A model generated the notes under the pieces. It saw nothing but the letters and a program-made list of their open reading frames with translations. It did not search any database and was not told where the DNA came from. DNA of 64,000 nt, taken from the NCBI RefSeq assembly GCF_002741945.1, contig NZ_MDVN01000022.1, positions 930,001 to 994,000 of the forward strand, read 5' to 3'. Source of the stretch: Gaetbulibacter sp. 4G1 (GTDB lineage Bacteria > Bacteroidota > Bacteroidia > Flavobacteriales > Flavobacteriaceae). This document shows positions 23,800 through 32,239 of this stretch, one piece after another (the first letter of the stretch is position 1; each line of letters begins with the position of its first letter). A program made the translations under genes and the position numbers.

Positions 23800-26628
23800 T
23801 TAAAATTTATATGAGTAACCAATTGAAAACTCTGTTCCTGGCTCTCTTAAAGAAAATATTTGGTCTTTAGCTCTAAATGATTGGTATACACTTTCTCTTT
23901 CGCTGCCTAGAATGTTTGAAACTTTTATATCAATTGAAGATTTTTTGCTTTCTCCAAAAGACTTATTTAATGTAAAGTTTAAGCTTTCAAAAGGCTTAGT
24001 AAATACATCTGGAACACCACCCAAACCAACAACTTCAAGTGTTTTTCCTTGCATGTTGAAAAACAACCCGGTTTGTAACCCTAGGTCTTCATTAGAATAG
24101 TTTAAACTTGTATTTATTAAGAAAGGCGATTGCCCTTGTAGGTTTCTTTTTCTGTCAATAGTTTCCCCTGTCCTTGCATTGGCTTGTCTAGAGTTAAACT
24201 CTTCATCAGACATAGTTAATTTAGATTCTGTAACAGAAGCGTTTAAAGAAAACTTAAGGTTTTTTAATCCTTCAGAAATGAAACCTAGGTGTTTTCTAAA
24301 TTCTACTTCAGCTCCATATACTTTTGCGCTACCTAAATTTCCAATTGTTAGTTGGGTCGGGGCAGAAGCAAAAAATGATTTTTCAAGAGGGTCAGTAAAA
24401 TCTTTATAAAAAGCACTTACTGCAAACATTTGTCCAGCATCACCAAAATTTTCGAATCTTAAATCGAAGTTGTTTACGTATGTTGGTTTTAAATTGATAT
24501 TACCAATAAACAACCTGTCTGTAATTGGGTCGAAAATTTGAGATAATGATGCCTCTTTAAATGATGGTCTTGCTGTGGTTCTGTAATAAGACGAACGTAT
24601 ATTTGATTTTTCTGTAACTGCATAAATAAAGTTTGCAGATGGAAATAAATCATATTCATCTAATACTTTAAACCGATCATATAATTCGGTACCATCTTGT
24701 CCTGTATAATATGATGTAAATGCTTCTGCTCTTAAGCCTAAAATTGATTTTAAATTCTCAGTAATATTAAATTCGTTAGAGACATATGTTGAAGAAATAT
24801 GTTGTTCTCCTTCATAAGCATCATTTGGGTTGAATATATCCCCAGAAATAAGATATGTACCATTATTATTGTCTCTACTCCAAATATTTTCGGGCAATAA
24901 TATATTGTTTGGATTTCCGTCGGCAACTGGTGTCCCATTGTTATCAAAAGTCCAGTCATCAACACTAAAGTCTCTAAATTTGTAAGTATGACCGCCTCCA
25001 AATTTTACTTTAGCGGGTTTGCCAAATAATTCATATTTTTTGCTGAAATCTAGTTTGCCAGCCCAATTTTCCTCTTGTAAAAAACGCCAGATACGTATAG
25101 GGAATGTTGCTGCTGAAGCGCTAATAAAAAACTCTCCAGATTGTGATTCTTGTAGAGGAGTAACTCTATGATCTAAGTCATGAACTTTTGAAATAGTAGG
25201 CGACAATTTCCAATCAAAATTCCAATCGTTTTCTGCTCCAAAAGAATGTTTACCGTTTAAAAGCACATTGGTAACAGAACGCTCAGTATAAGTAATAGCA
25301 TCTTTAGTTAATGGCTCAAAACCTGATCCAGACCCAGATCCACCTTGTGCTACAAGTTGATTAAAAAAACCACCAGTAGACTCTCCATTTTGAATGTGTA
25401 GTACATTTACTCTAAATTTTGAGTTTTGGGTTTTAAATGTAAGCCCAACAAGTCCATTTAAAAGTACATTATTACTACCTTCACTACCGCTTGAAATTCT
25501 ATCTGTAACTAATTGATTGTTTGACTTATCATTTGCATCAATTGAGTATGCACCATCTAAACGGTTTTCGTAAAATGTAGTGCTGTTTTTGTATGAAAAT
25601 GATGCTAAGTAACCCAATTTATTGTTTTCTCCTACTTCAAATTGATCACCTAATGTAAAACCAAAATCAAAGTTAGGGTTACTTGTACTTTGCTTTGCTC
25701 TTAACTCGTTATCAAAACGACCAGTAAGTGTTGTTAATAACCCTCTGTTTTCAAAAGTACCAGGAATATTTTGGTACCTATGTATAGGTCTGCTTCTTGA
25801 GTTATCATCATATCCAAAAAAGTCAGTACTGCTTGCAGTCCCATTTAAGTAATTGTCTTTACCATGCATGCTTGGGTTGTAACCAGCACCTAGAGATATT
25901 GAAGCTTCAAATTTTGTTGGAAAATCTTTAGTTACAATATCAACTACACCACCAGTAAAATCTGCAGGGTATTCTGCAGCAGCAGACTTAATTACTATAA
26001 TATTATCTAAAATATTTGTTGGAAAAATATCCATTTGAATCGTGTTTCTATCTGGGTCTAAACCAGGAATGTCTACACCATTTAAAGTAGATTTTGTATA
26101 GCGATCTCCTAGACCTCTAACATATACATATTTACCGCCTTCAACTGAAACTCCTGGAACACTTTTAACAGCACTAGCTAAATTACCAGCACCACTAGAT
26201 TTTATACTTTGAGCCGATAAACCATCTAAAAGAGTAACAGATTTTTTTTGAATATTTAGTACTGCGTTTTCAGTATTTCGTTTAACACTTGTAGTAATAA
26301 TTATTTCGTCTAAAGAGTTTGATGTTAATATAACATCTAGATCAAGGACCTGACCTGACTTAATTACAACGTCACTTATTTCTTTAGACTGATACCCTAC
26401 AAAAGAAAAAATGATGGTGTAAGTTCCTTCATCAAGATTTAGTTGATATTTCCCATCAAAATCTGAAGTTGTACCTGTTGTAGTTCCTTTTACTAAAATA
26501 TTAGCAAATGCCATAGGTTCATTATTATATTCGCCATCAAGCACATTTCCAGCCAAAGTTCCAGTTTGTGCATTTAAGCTAAACAATGAACTTAAAAATA
26601 GGGTAAGAACTATATAAATATTTTTCAT
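23800..26628 (-). CDS. TonB-dependent receptor with carboxypeptidase-regulatory domain
   Basis: The 942-residue outer-membrane receptor has a signal peptide (MKNIYIVLTLFLSSLFSLNAQ). A CarboxypepD_reg-like domain covers about 20-105 (GTLAGNVLDGEYNNEPMAFAN, SDFDGKYQLNLDEGTYTI, FSFVGYQSKEI). The plug domain (about 115-230) contains SSGAGNLASAVKSVPGVSVEGGKYVYVRGLGDRY, and a large barrel ends in FSIGYSYKF. The chosen ATG (26628) begins a proper signal peptide; the longer form to 26655 does not. The next gene upstream encodes a surface lipoprotein and a Pho-type promoter precedes both, so a phosphorus-containing substrate is likely. The substrate is not readable from sequence. Confidence 0.88.
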   Translation of the reverse strand: MKNIYIVLTLFLSSLFSLNAQTGTLAGNVLDGEYNNEPMAFANILVKGTTTGTTSDFDGKYQLNLDEGTYTIIFSFVGYQSKEISDVVIKSGQVLDLDVILTSNSLDEIIITTSVKRNTENAVLNIQKKSVTLLDGLSAQSIKSSGAGNLASAVKSVPGVSVEGGKYVYVRGLGDRYTKSTLNGVDIPGLDPDRNTIQMDIFPTNILDNIIVIKSAAAEYPADFTGGVVDIVTKDFPTKFEASISLGAGYNPSMHGKDNYLNGTASSTDFFGYDDNSRSRPIHRYQNIPGTFENRGLLTTLTGRFDNELRAKQSTSNPNFDFGFTLGDQFEVGENNKLGYLASFSYKNSTTFYENRLDGAYSIDANDKSNNQLVTDRISSGSEGSNNVLLNGLVGLTFKTQNSKFRVNVLHIQNGESTGGFFNQLVAQGGSGSGSGFEPLTKDAITYTERSVTNVLLNGKHSFGAENDWNFDWKLSPTISKVHDLDHRVTPLQESQSGEFFISASAATFPIRIWRFLQEENWAGKLDFSKKYELFGKPAKVKFGGGHTYKFRDFSVDDWTFDNNGTPVADGNPNNILLPENIWSRDNNNGTYLISGDIFNPNDAYEGEQHISSTYVSNEFNITENLKSILGLRAEAFTSYYTGQDGTELYDRFKVLDEYDLFPSANFIYAVTEKSNIRSSYYRTTARPSFKEASLSQIFDPITDRLFIGNINLKPTYVNNFDLRFENFGDAGQMFAVSAFYKDFTDPLEKSFFASAPTQLTIGNLGSAKVYGAEVEFRKHLGFISEGLKNLKFSLNASVTESKLTMSDEEFNSRQANARTGETIDRKRNLQGQSPFLINTSLNYSNEDLGLQTGLFFNMQGKTLEVVGLGGVPDVFTKPFESLNFTLNKSFGESKKSSIDIKVSNILGSERESVYQSFRAKDQIFSLREPGTEFSIGYSYKF

Positions 26629-26644
26629 GTATATAATTTGTAAA

Positions 26645-26678
26645 CTACTGCTCACTTTAAATTTATAGTAAGCAGTAG
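26645..26678 (-). other. Hairpin between lipoprotein and receptor genes
   Basis: CTACTGCT (26645-26652) and AGCAGTAG (26671-26678) are perfectly complementary and enclose an 18-nt AT-rich loop, with AC/GT continuing inside after one mismatch. There is no T tract. In an operon spacer it may stabilise or process the mRNA to set the receptor-to-lipoprotein ratio. Confidence 0.5.
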
Positions 26679-26709
26679 TACATTTAATTTTTAATAAAAT
26701 GGACTCTTT

Positions 26710-28029
26710 TTAGAACCCTAAACCACCTGCAGTATTTGCATATGTCCAGTTAAGGTTTGATGTTGTAGCTCCTACAGTTTGAGCACCATCTGTAACTTGC
26801 GTTGTCCAATCAGCAGCTCTTTCGGTAAATGTTGGAGCTAAAATAATTTTGTCTTCAGGAATGTCATTTGTTTCATCTGTATCATCACAGTTTTCTGCAC
26901 ATCCAACTTTTTCTAAGAAAACACTGTTGTCAAATCCAGCGATTTCCCAATTGCTAAATGTTATTAAACCATCTAAAAAGTTTTGAGACACTGCATTGTT
27001 ATCTAACTCAACATCTGAATTATCTTTAAAACCTTTTGCATAAACATTAGATACAGTTCCAGTGGCTTTACTTCTAAAATCAGCATATTCACCATTTGAA
27101 GTATTTAAATTCCCCATCAAGGTTACGTTGGTTAAAGTGAAAGACCCTGTTGCAGTGCCTTCTCTTCCGTCTATTTCTAAGGCATGGTCAGAAGCGTCAC
27201 CTAATATCACAACAGCATTATCAATAGTTCCAGAATAAGCTTGATCAATATCTAAACCATCATCACCTTGAGCCCAAACTAATAAGTTTGTAGCATTTAC
27301 AGTTCCTCCAAAAAACTCAATACCATCATCAACATTAGCAACAACTTCTATGTTATCAATAACAGTTTTACTACCAACACCACCAAGTGTAAGACCGTTT
27401 ATTTCGTTTCCTTCACCAATTAAAGCACCACCATGTCTAATAGATACATATCTAAGGATACCAGAATCGTCATCAGCTATAGTACCTCCATATAAACCAA
27501 AAGTATCATCAGCAGGAATTCCTTCTATTTGCACTTCGGTTAAGTCTCCTTTAAAAGAACAAGGCGCATGACCTAAAATGATTAAACCTCCCCAAAGTCC
27601 TCTGTTGCTTTCGTTTAGGTTAGTTCCAGCTGTTTGGCCTGCATCAATATTATCGCTTGAAGAAGTAAATATTATAGGACTTGTAGATGTTCCTTCAGCA
27701 TTAATTTTTGCTCCTCTAGCTATGATTAAAGCAGAGGCTAAAGATCCTGTTCCTGGCTTACCTTTTATAATTGTACCAGCTTCAATAGTTAATGTTACAC
27801 CATCTTGAACAACAACTTTTTGGTTTAATTCATATATATTATCGTTTGTCCAAGTTGTGTTTACCGCGATAGCTCCTGTAACAGCAATAACTGGAGTGCC
27901 ACTATTACTTCCTCCTCCATCTTGGATAATTGTAATTTCTTCTATTATTATAGGAGTATCATCATCTTTAAGACATCCAGTAAAAACTAAAGTAGATGCC
28001 GTTAAAAGGATTAAAAATAATTTTTTCAT
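26710..28029 (-). CDS. Surface lipoprotein, beta-helix type, partner of the TonB receptor
   Basis: The 439-residue protein starts at ATG 28029 with a lipoprotein signal (MKKLFLILLTASTLVFTGC) followed by LKDDD, an acidic stretch of the kind that exports Bacteroidota lipoproteins to the cell surface. The rest is Gly/Asn/Asp-rich repeat sequence (DGVTLTIEAGTIIKGKPGTG, RGLWGGLIILGHAPC, DIDQAYSGTIDNAVVILGD, TLTNVTLMGNL) typical of a right-handed parallel beta-helix. It lies 81 bp upstream of the TonB receptor gene in the same orientation, like the lipoprotein partner of SusCD-type uptake pairs, although it has no SusD fold. A six-unit Pho-box-like array precedes it. Confidence 0.75.
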   Translation of the reverse strand: MKKLFLILLTASTLVFTGCLKDDDTPIIIEEITIIQDGGGSNSGTPVIAVTGAIAVNTTWTNDNIYELNQKVVVQDGVTLTIEAGTIIKGKPGTGSLASALIIARGAKINAEGTSTSPIIFTSSSDNIDAGQTAGTNLNESNRGLWGGLIILGHAPCSFKGDLTEVQIEGIPADDTFGLYGGTIADDDSGILRYVSIRHGGALIGEGNEINGLTLGGVGSKTVIDNIEVVANVDDGIEFFGGTVNATNLLVWAQGDDGLDIDQAYSGTIDNAVVILGDASDHALEIDGREGTATGSFTLTNVTLMGNLNTSNGEYADFRSKATGTVSNVYAKGFKDNSDVELDNNAVSQNFLDGLITFSNWEIAGFDNSVFLEKVGCAENCDDTDETNDIPEDKIILAPTFTERAADWTTQVTDGAQTVGATTSNLNWTYANTAGGLGF

Positions 28030-28070
28030 GAGTTTTAATTTTAGATATTTTTTTTGTTTTATTTGTTGCC

Positions 28071-28148
28071 GCAAAGAAACTATGAGACTGTAAATAGAGT
28101 GTTACCTAAAGATTAAAGAACCGTGATAAAAGTGTTAGCTTAATGTTA
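28071..28148 (-). promoter_or_regulatory. Pho-box-like promoter of the lipoprotein-receptor operon
   Basis: On the + strand, units at exact 11-bp steps are TGTAA (28089), TGTTA (28100), GATTA (28111), CGTGA (28122), TGTTA (28133) and TGTTA (28144). A -7-like TTTCTTTGC (complement of GCAAAGAAA, 28071-28079) begins 18 bp from the first unit and 42 bp from the ATG at 28029. Further 11-bp repeats, CATTGAA, are at 28181 and 28192. Confidence 0.75.
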
Positions 28149-28218
28149 CTTTAAATAGATAAATGCGAGATATTATTTTACATTGAATTAACATTGAATC
28201 GAGATTAACTTATTGCAT

Positions 28219-28260
28219 AAAAAAAAGCAACTTCCATTAAATTGGAAATTGCTTTTTTTT
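28219..28260 (-). terminator. Terminator of the receptor-domain-like gene
   Basis: AAAAAAAAGCAA-C-TTCCA, a 6-nt loop, then TGGAA-A-TTGCTTTTTTTT: a stem of 9 core pairs with one internal mismatch, flanked by A and T runs. It follows the minus-strand gene that stops at 28278 and works in both directions. Confidence 0.85.
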
Positions 28261-28277
28261 AATCTATTCTAACTTTA

Positions 28278-28658
28278 CTATTTGTTTATAGAGGTATCTT
28301 TTTTATCAGCACTCGCTAATGTTAACATTAAATCGTCTAAAGATATTGAGTCTGCTTTTAAATGTAACTTTACGTTGATTGATTTACCATCGATTACTTT
28401 AACAGTAGATTCTTTAGTTTCATAACCAACAAAGCTACTTACTAGAGTATAGCTGCCTTCCTTTAAGTTTTTAAATTTAAATACTCCTTTTTCATCTGAT
28501 AAAACTTCAGCACCAGTTTCTTTAATTATAACTTTTGCATAAATTAAAGGCGCGTTATTAGATTCAATATCTAACAAATGACCTTGTATAGATCCTGTTT
28601 GTTGTGCAAAAGATAATGCGGTTACAAAAAAGGTAGCGATAAATATAATGTGTCTCAT
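28278..28658 (-). CDS. Exported stand-alone CarboxypepD_reg-like domain protein
   Basis: The 126-residue protein has a signal peptide (MRHIIFIATFFVTALSFAQ) and one carboxypeptidase-regulatory-like domain (TGSIQGHLLDIESNNAPLIYA, SDEKGVFKFKNLKEGSYTLVS, SFVGYETKE). It ends with DSISLDDLMLTLASADKKDTSINK. It aligns along its whole length with residues 1 to about 115 of the nearby TonB receptor and ends where that receptor's plug begins. It therefore looks like a free receptor N-terminal domain. It has its own six-unit Pho-type promoter (28680-28757) and its own terminator. The role is unknown; a periplasmic partner of TonB receptors is possible. Confidence 0.75.
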   Translation of the reverse strand: MRHIIFIATFFVTALSFAQQTGSIQGHLLDIESNNAPLIYAKVIIKETGAEVLSDEKGVFKFKNLKEGSYTLVSSFVGYETKESTVKVIDGKSINVKLHLKADSISLDDLMLTLASADKKDTSINK

Positions 28659-28679
28659 TAGTAATCTTATAAATGCTAT

Positions 28680-28757
28680 GCAAAGAAAAATATTTATTAT
28701 AACCGCAGTGTTAAGTAAATATTAAACAAGAGTGATTAAAATGTTACCTTAATGTTA
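28680..28757 (-). promoter_or_regulatory. Pho-box-like promoter of the receptor-domain-like gene
   Basis: On the + strand, units at exact 11-bp steps are TATAA (28698), TGTTA (28709), TATTA (28720), AGTGA (28731), TGTTA (28742) and TGTTA (28753). The -7-like TTTCTTTGC (complement of GCAAAGAAA, 28680-28688) lies 18 bp from the first unit and 22 bp before the ATG at 28658. Even the weak fourth unit (GTGA) matches the lipoprotein promoter. Confidence 0.75.
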
Positions 28758-28817
28758 CCAAATTTTAGATTTAATTTTATTGAATTTACTTATCTTGCTT
28801 GCGTTTAAAATTTTAAA

Positions 28818-30158
28818 ATGAACTGGGAACAATTACTATCCTTAAAACGCTTTGGCGACACCAATAAACGAATCAGAAAAGAACAAGATGAAACGCGTTT
28901 AGGGTTTGAAGTTGATTATGACCGAATAATTTTTTCGTCAGAATTCAGAAGCCTTCAAGATAAAACACAAGTTATCCCTTTATCTGAAACAGACTTTGTA
29001 CACACGCGATTAACGCATAGTTTAGAAGTTAGTGTGGTAGGGCGTTCTTTAGGAAGGCGAGTAGGGCAAAAGCTATTGGGAAAACACCCGCATTTACAAA
29101 GCATTCATGGATATCAAGCTAATGATTTTGGAGCCATTGTAGCAGCTGCAGCTTTAGCACATGATATAGGAAACCCGCCTTTTGGGCATTCAGGAGAAAA
29201 GGCTATTGGGGAGTTTTTTAAAACAGGAAATGGACAAAAATTTAAAGCTCAGTTAACTGATAAAGAGTATCAAGATTTGTGCGATTTTGAAGGAAATGCA
29301 AATGGATTTAAAATTTTAACCGAAAGTAGAGCAGGAAGAGATGGCGGATTGCGTTTAAGTTATGCAACACTTGGCGCGTTTATGAAATACCCAAAAGAAT
29401 CATTACCTAAAAAGCCAACACATCATATTGCTGACAAAAAATACGGCTTTTTTCAAAGTGAAAAAGAAGCGTTTACAGATGTAGCTAACGAGCTTGGTTT
29501 ATTAAAAAGAAGTGAAAAGCATCTTAGTTTTTCTCGTCATCCGCTAGCTTTTTTAGTTGAAGCTGCTGATGATATTTGTTATACTATTATAGATTTTGAA
29601 GATGGCATTAATCTGGGATTAATTCAAGAAGAGTTTGCTCTAGAATACCTGTCAAAAATTATTAGGAATAATATAAAACCAGAAAACTATTATGCCCTTT
29701 CAACCAAAGAAGATCGTGTGGGTTATTTACGAGCTCTTGCTATAGGTTCCTTAATAAGCGAAGCTGTTGATGTTTTTATGGACAATGAAGATGCTATTTT
29801 AAATGGTGGTTTTGACTGCGCTTTGCTAGATAAAAGTAAGTACGAAGCTCAAATAAACGATATTATTAAAATAAGTGTTGAAAACATTTACCAATCTACC
29901 GAAGTTGTCGATAAAGAAATTGCAGGATATGGAGTCATCAACACCTTGTTAAACACCTATACAAGTGCTATAAATAATGCATTTAATAACACCACTTCTA
30001 ATTATGATAAGCTCATTTTAAAAAGCTTACCGAAAACTATTAAAACCGATAAGTCTAGTTTGTATCAACGTTTAATGAGTGTGAGTTACTATGTCTCGTT
30101 GTTATCAGACAGTAAAGCAATTCTGGAATATAAGAAAATAAAAGGGCTAGAAATTTAA
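28818..30158 (+). CDS. dgt: Deoxyguanosinetriphosphate triphosphohydrolase
   Basis: The 446-residue cytoplasmic HD-domain dNTPase cleaves dGTP to deoxyguanosine and triphosphate. The N-terminus (DETRLGFEVDYDRIIFSSEFRSLQDKTQV) and the HD motif are standard: RLTHSLEVSVVGRSLG, then AAALAHDIGNPPFGHSGE with the metal-binding His-Asp, and later DDICYTIIDFEDG. The length is typical of the Bacteroidota enzyme. It is divergent from the Pho-controlled small gene and starts 61 bp after the last Pho unit, so joint control is possible but the repeats face the other way. Confidence 0.92.
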   Translation: MNWEQLLSLKRFGDTNKRIRKEQDETRLGFEVDYDRIIFSSEFRSLQDKTQVIPLSETDFVHTRLTHSLEVSVVGRSLGRRVGQKLLGKHPHLQSIHGYQANDFGAIVAAAALAHDIGNPPFGHSGEKAIGEFFKTGNGQKFKAQLTDKEYQDLCDFEGNANGFKILTESRAGRDGGLRLSYATLGAFMKYPKESLPKKPTHHIADKKYGFFQSEKEAFTDVANELGLLKRSEKHLSFSRHPLAFLVEAADDICYTIIDFEDGINLGLIQEEFALEYLSKIIRNNIKPENYYALSTKEDRVGYLRALAIGSLISEAVDVFMDNEDAILNGGFDCALLDKSKYEAQINDIIKISVENIYQSTEVVDKEIAGYGVINTLLNTYTSAINNAFNNTTSNYDKLILKSLPKTIKTDKSSLYQRLMSVSYYVSLLSDSKAILEYKKIKGLEI

Positions 30159-30166
30159 ATTATTAT

Positions 30167-30300
30167 TTTGGCGTTACCACAAGGGTCGGGCTTTTATTCA
30201 TACATTTCTATTTTTAAATCATTGAATTCATGAACATAAATGTTTCGCTATATTTTTTTCTCGTGATTCAAAAAAGGATGCCACAACAATCCATAATGTA
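30167..30300. repeat. Possible degenerate Bacteroidota intergenic repeat
   Basis: The 152-bp spacer between dgt and dxs starts with TGGCGTTACC...AAGGGTCGGGCTTTT and ends with AAAAAAGGATGCCACAACAATCC. I recall a family of flavobacterial intergenic elements that begins GGCGTTxCC, contains GGGTCGGGCTTT, and ends with GGATTxCxxTxCAATCCCTAACGC. This copy appears degenerate at the right end. The identification rests on memory of the pattern. Confidence 0.35.
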
Positions 30301-30310
30301 AAAACAGGTT

Positions 30311-32077
30311 TTACAATAAACTATTAAAATAATGTAGCAGACCCTCGGCATCTAAACCAATGTATTTTTGTAGCTCATCAACACTTCCATGTTCAATAAA
30401 CCTATCAGGAACACCTAAAATTTTAATTGTATTTTTATAATTATTGGTTGAAGCAAATTCTAAAATAGCTGACCCAAATCCGCCTTTTATTGTACCGTCT
30501 TCAACTGTAATAATAATATTATATGTTTTAAAAACGGTATGAAGCATATTTTCATCTAAAGGTTTTACAAACCGCATGTCGTAATGTGCTATTTCTTTTG
30601 TATTACTCAGCCCTTCAATAGCTTTAGTGACATTTCTGGCAATGCTTCCAATACTTAAAACAGCAATTCTAGAACCTTCTTTAAGTAGGATACCTTGGCC
30701 TATTTTAATTTTATTGAAAGGCTGTTTCCAATCTATTGTAACCCCTCTTCCTCGAGGATATCTAATAGCTATAGGTTGCTCTAAACCTAATTGAGCAGTG
30801 TACATAATATTGCGTAATTCTATCTCGTTTCTTGGCGCAAATACAACCAAGTTAGGTATGCATCTTAAATAAGCTAAATCAAAAGCACCGTGATGAGTTG
30901 CCCCATCTTCGCCAACTAAACCAGCACGATCTAAACAAAAAATAACAGGCAGTTTTTGAAGGGCTACATCGTGAATAATTTGATCATAAGCACGTTGCAA
31001 AAATGTTGAGTAAATATTACAAAACGGGATTAACCCTTGAGTTGCCATACCAGCAGCTAGTGTAACGGCGTGTTGTTCGGCAATACCAACATCAAAAGCA
31101 CGATCTGGTATTTCGTCCATCATATATTTTAGCGAACTTCCAGTTGGCATTGCAGGTGTAATACCAACAATGTTTGTATTCTCTTTAGCTAGTTCTAAAA
31201 TGGTATGCCCAAAAACATCTTGATACTTAGGGGCTTCAATTATTTCTCCTTTTACTATAAGATTACCTGTTTTAGCATCAAATTTACCTGGAGCATGATA
31301 TTTTACTTGATTCTCTTCGGCCTGTTTTAAACCTTTGCCTTTAGTAGTGATGATATGTAAAAACTTTGGACCTTTTACAGTTTTTAAACGCCTTAACTCT
31401 GAAATAACAGCCTCAATATCATGCCCATCTATAGGTCCAGAATAATCAAAATTTAAAGCTTCAAAAATGTTATCTTGTTTTTGAGTGCCTTTTTTTACAT
31501 TAGTTAAATATTGCTTTAAAGCACCAACACTTGGGTCTATGCCAATAGCATTATCGTTTAAAATAACTAACAAATTAGCGTCAGTCACACCAGCATGATT
31601 TAAGCCTTCAAAAGCCATTCCACTAGCTATACTTGCATCTCCAATAACAGCAATATGGTGTTTGTCTTCACCTTTTAACTGCGATGCAATTGCCATTCCT
31701 AATGCTGCCGATATAGAAGTTGATGCATGCCCAACCCCAAAAGTATCATAAACACTTTCCTCGCGTTTTGGAAAACCGCTAATGCCATCCATCTGTCTGT
31801 TAGTGTGAAAAATAGCTTTTCGTTCGGTTAAAATTTTATGCCCGTAAGCTTGATGGCCAACATCCCAAATAAGTTGATCTTCGGGAGTGTTAAACACATA
31901 ATGTAGAGCAATAGTGAGTTCTACAACACCTAAACTTGCTCCTAAATGACCTTCTTTAGTGGCGACAATATTAATTATAAAGCCACGTAATTCTTTTGCA
32001 AGTTGCGGTAAGTCTTCTTGCTTTAAAAGACGCAGCTCATTGGGTGAGTTTATATGATTTAAAAAGTTGTTTTGCAC
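30311..32077 (-). CDS. dxs: 1-deoxy-D-xylulose-5-phosphate synthase
   Basis: The 588-residue thiamine-diphosphate enzyme makes DXP from pyruvate and glyceraldehyde 3-phosphate, the entry step of the MEP isoprenoid pathway. Visible motifs are KEGHLGASLGVVELTIALHYVF, WDVGHQAYGHKIL, the ThDP site AVIGDASIASGMAFEGLNHAG, and in the second half DVGIAEQHAVTLAAGMA and DRAGLVGEDGATHHGAFDLAYLR. It starts with GTG at 32077. No ATG is available, and family N-termini (INSPxxLRxLxxxxLPQLAxELR) fit this start. A -7 box lies only 4 nt upstream, so the mRNA is probably leaderless. Confidence 0.95.
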   Translation of the reverse strand: MQNNFLNHINSPNELRLLKQEDLPQLAKELRGFIINIVATKEGHLGASLGVVELTIALHYVFNTPEDQLIWDVGHQAYGHKILTERKAIFHTNRQMDGISGFPKREESVYDTFGVGHASTSISAALGMAIASQLKGEDKHHIAVIGDASIASGMAFEGLNHAGVTDANLLVILNDNAIGIDPSVGALKQYLTNVKKGTQKQDNIFEALNFDYSGPIDGHDIEAVISELRRLKTVKGPKFLHIITTKGKGLKQAEENQVKYHAPGKFDAKTGNLIVKGEIIEAPKYQDVFGHTILELAKENTNIVGITPAMPTGSSLKYMMDEIPDRAFDVGIAEQHAVTLAAGMATQGLIPFCNIYSTFLQRAYDQIIHDVALQKLPVIFCLDRAGLVGEDGATHHGAFDLAYLRCIPNLVVFAPRNEIELRNIMYTAQLGLEQPIAIRYPRGRGVTIDWKQPFNKIKIGQGILLKEGSRIAVLSIGSIARNVTKAIEGLSNTKEIAHYDMRFVKPLDENMLHTVFKTYNIIITVEDGTIKGGFGSAILEFASTNNYKNTIKILGVPDRFIEHGSVDELQKYIGLDAEGLLHYFNSLL

Positions 32078-32080
32078 AAG

Positions 32081-32089
32081 GCAAAAGTA
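32081..32089 (-). promoter_or_regulatory. -7 box of dxs, leaderless spacing
   Basis: The minus strand reads TACTTTTGC here, a full match to the Bacteroidota -7 element TAnnTTTG. Four bases (CCTT) separate its final G from the GTG start at 32077, so transcription should begin at or within the start codon. Confidence 0.6.
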
Positions 32090-32239
32090 CTTCTTTTAGT
32101 GGTTAAGTTAAAAGAATTTGTATAAGTAGTAAATGCAACTTTACCATTCACGCTATTTGTGCTGTCATTCACGACATTTTTTTGGATAACAGTTTGATTT
32201 ATAGGTAGGTTTGAGATATGAATTTTAAAATTATTAATT

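Noticed and set aside
28753-28818. dgt as a member of the Pho regulon
   Set aside because: The repeat orientation and 18-bp spacing fit only the minus-strand gene; control of dgt would be speculative.
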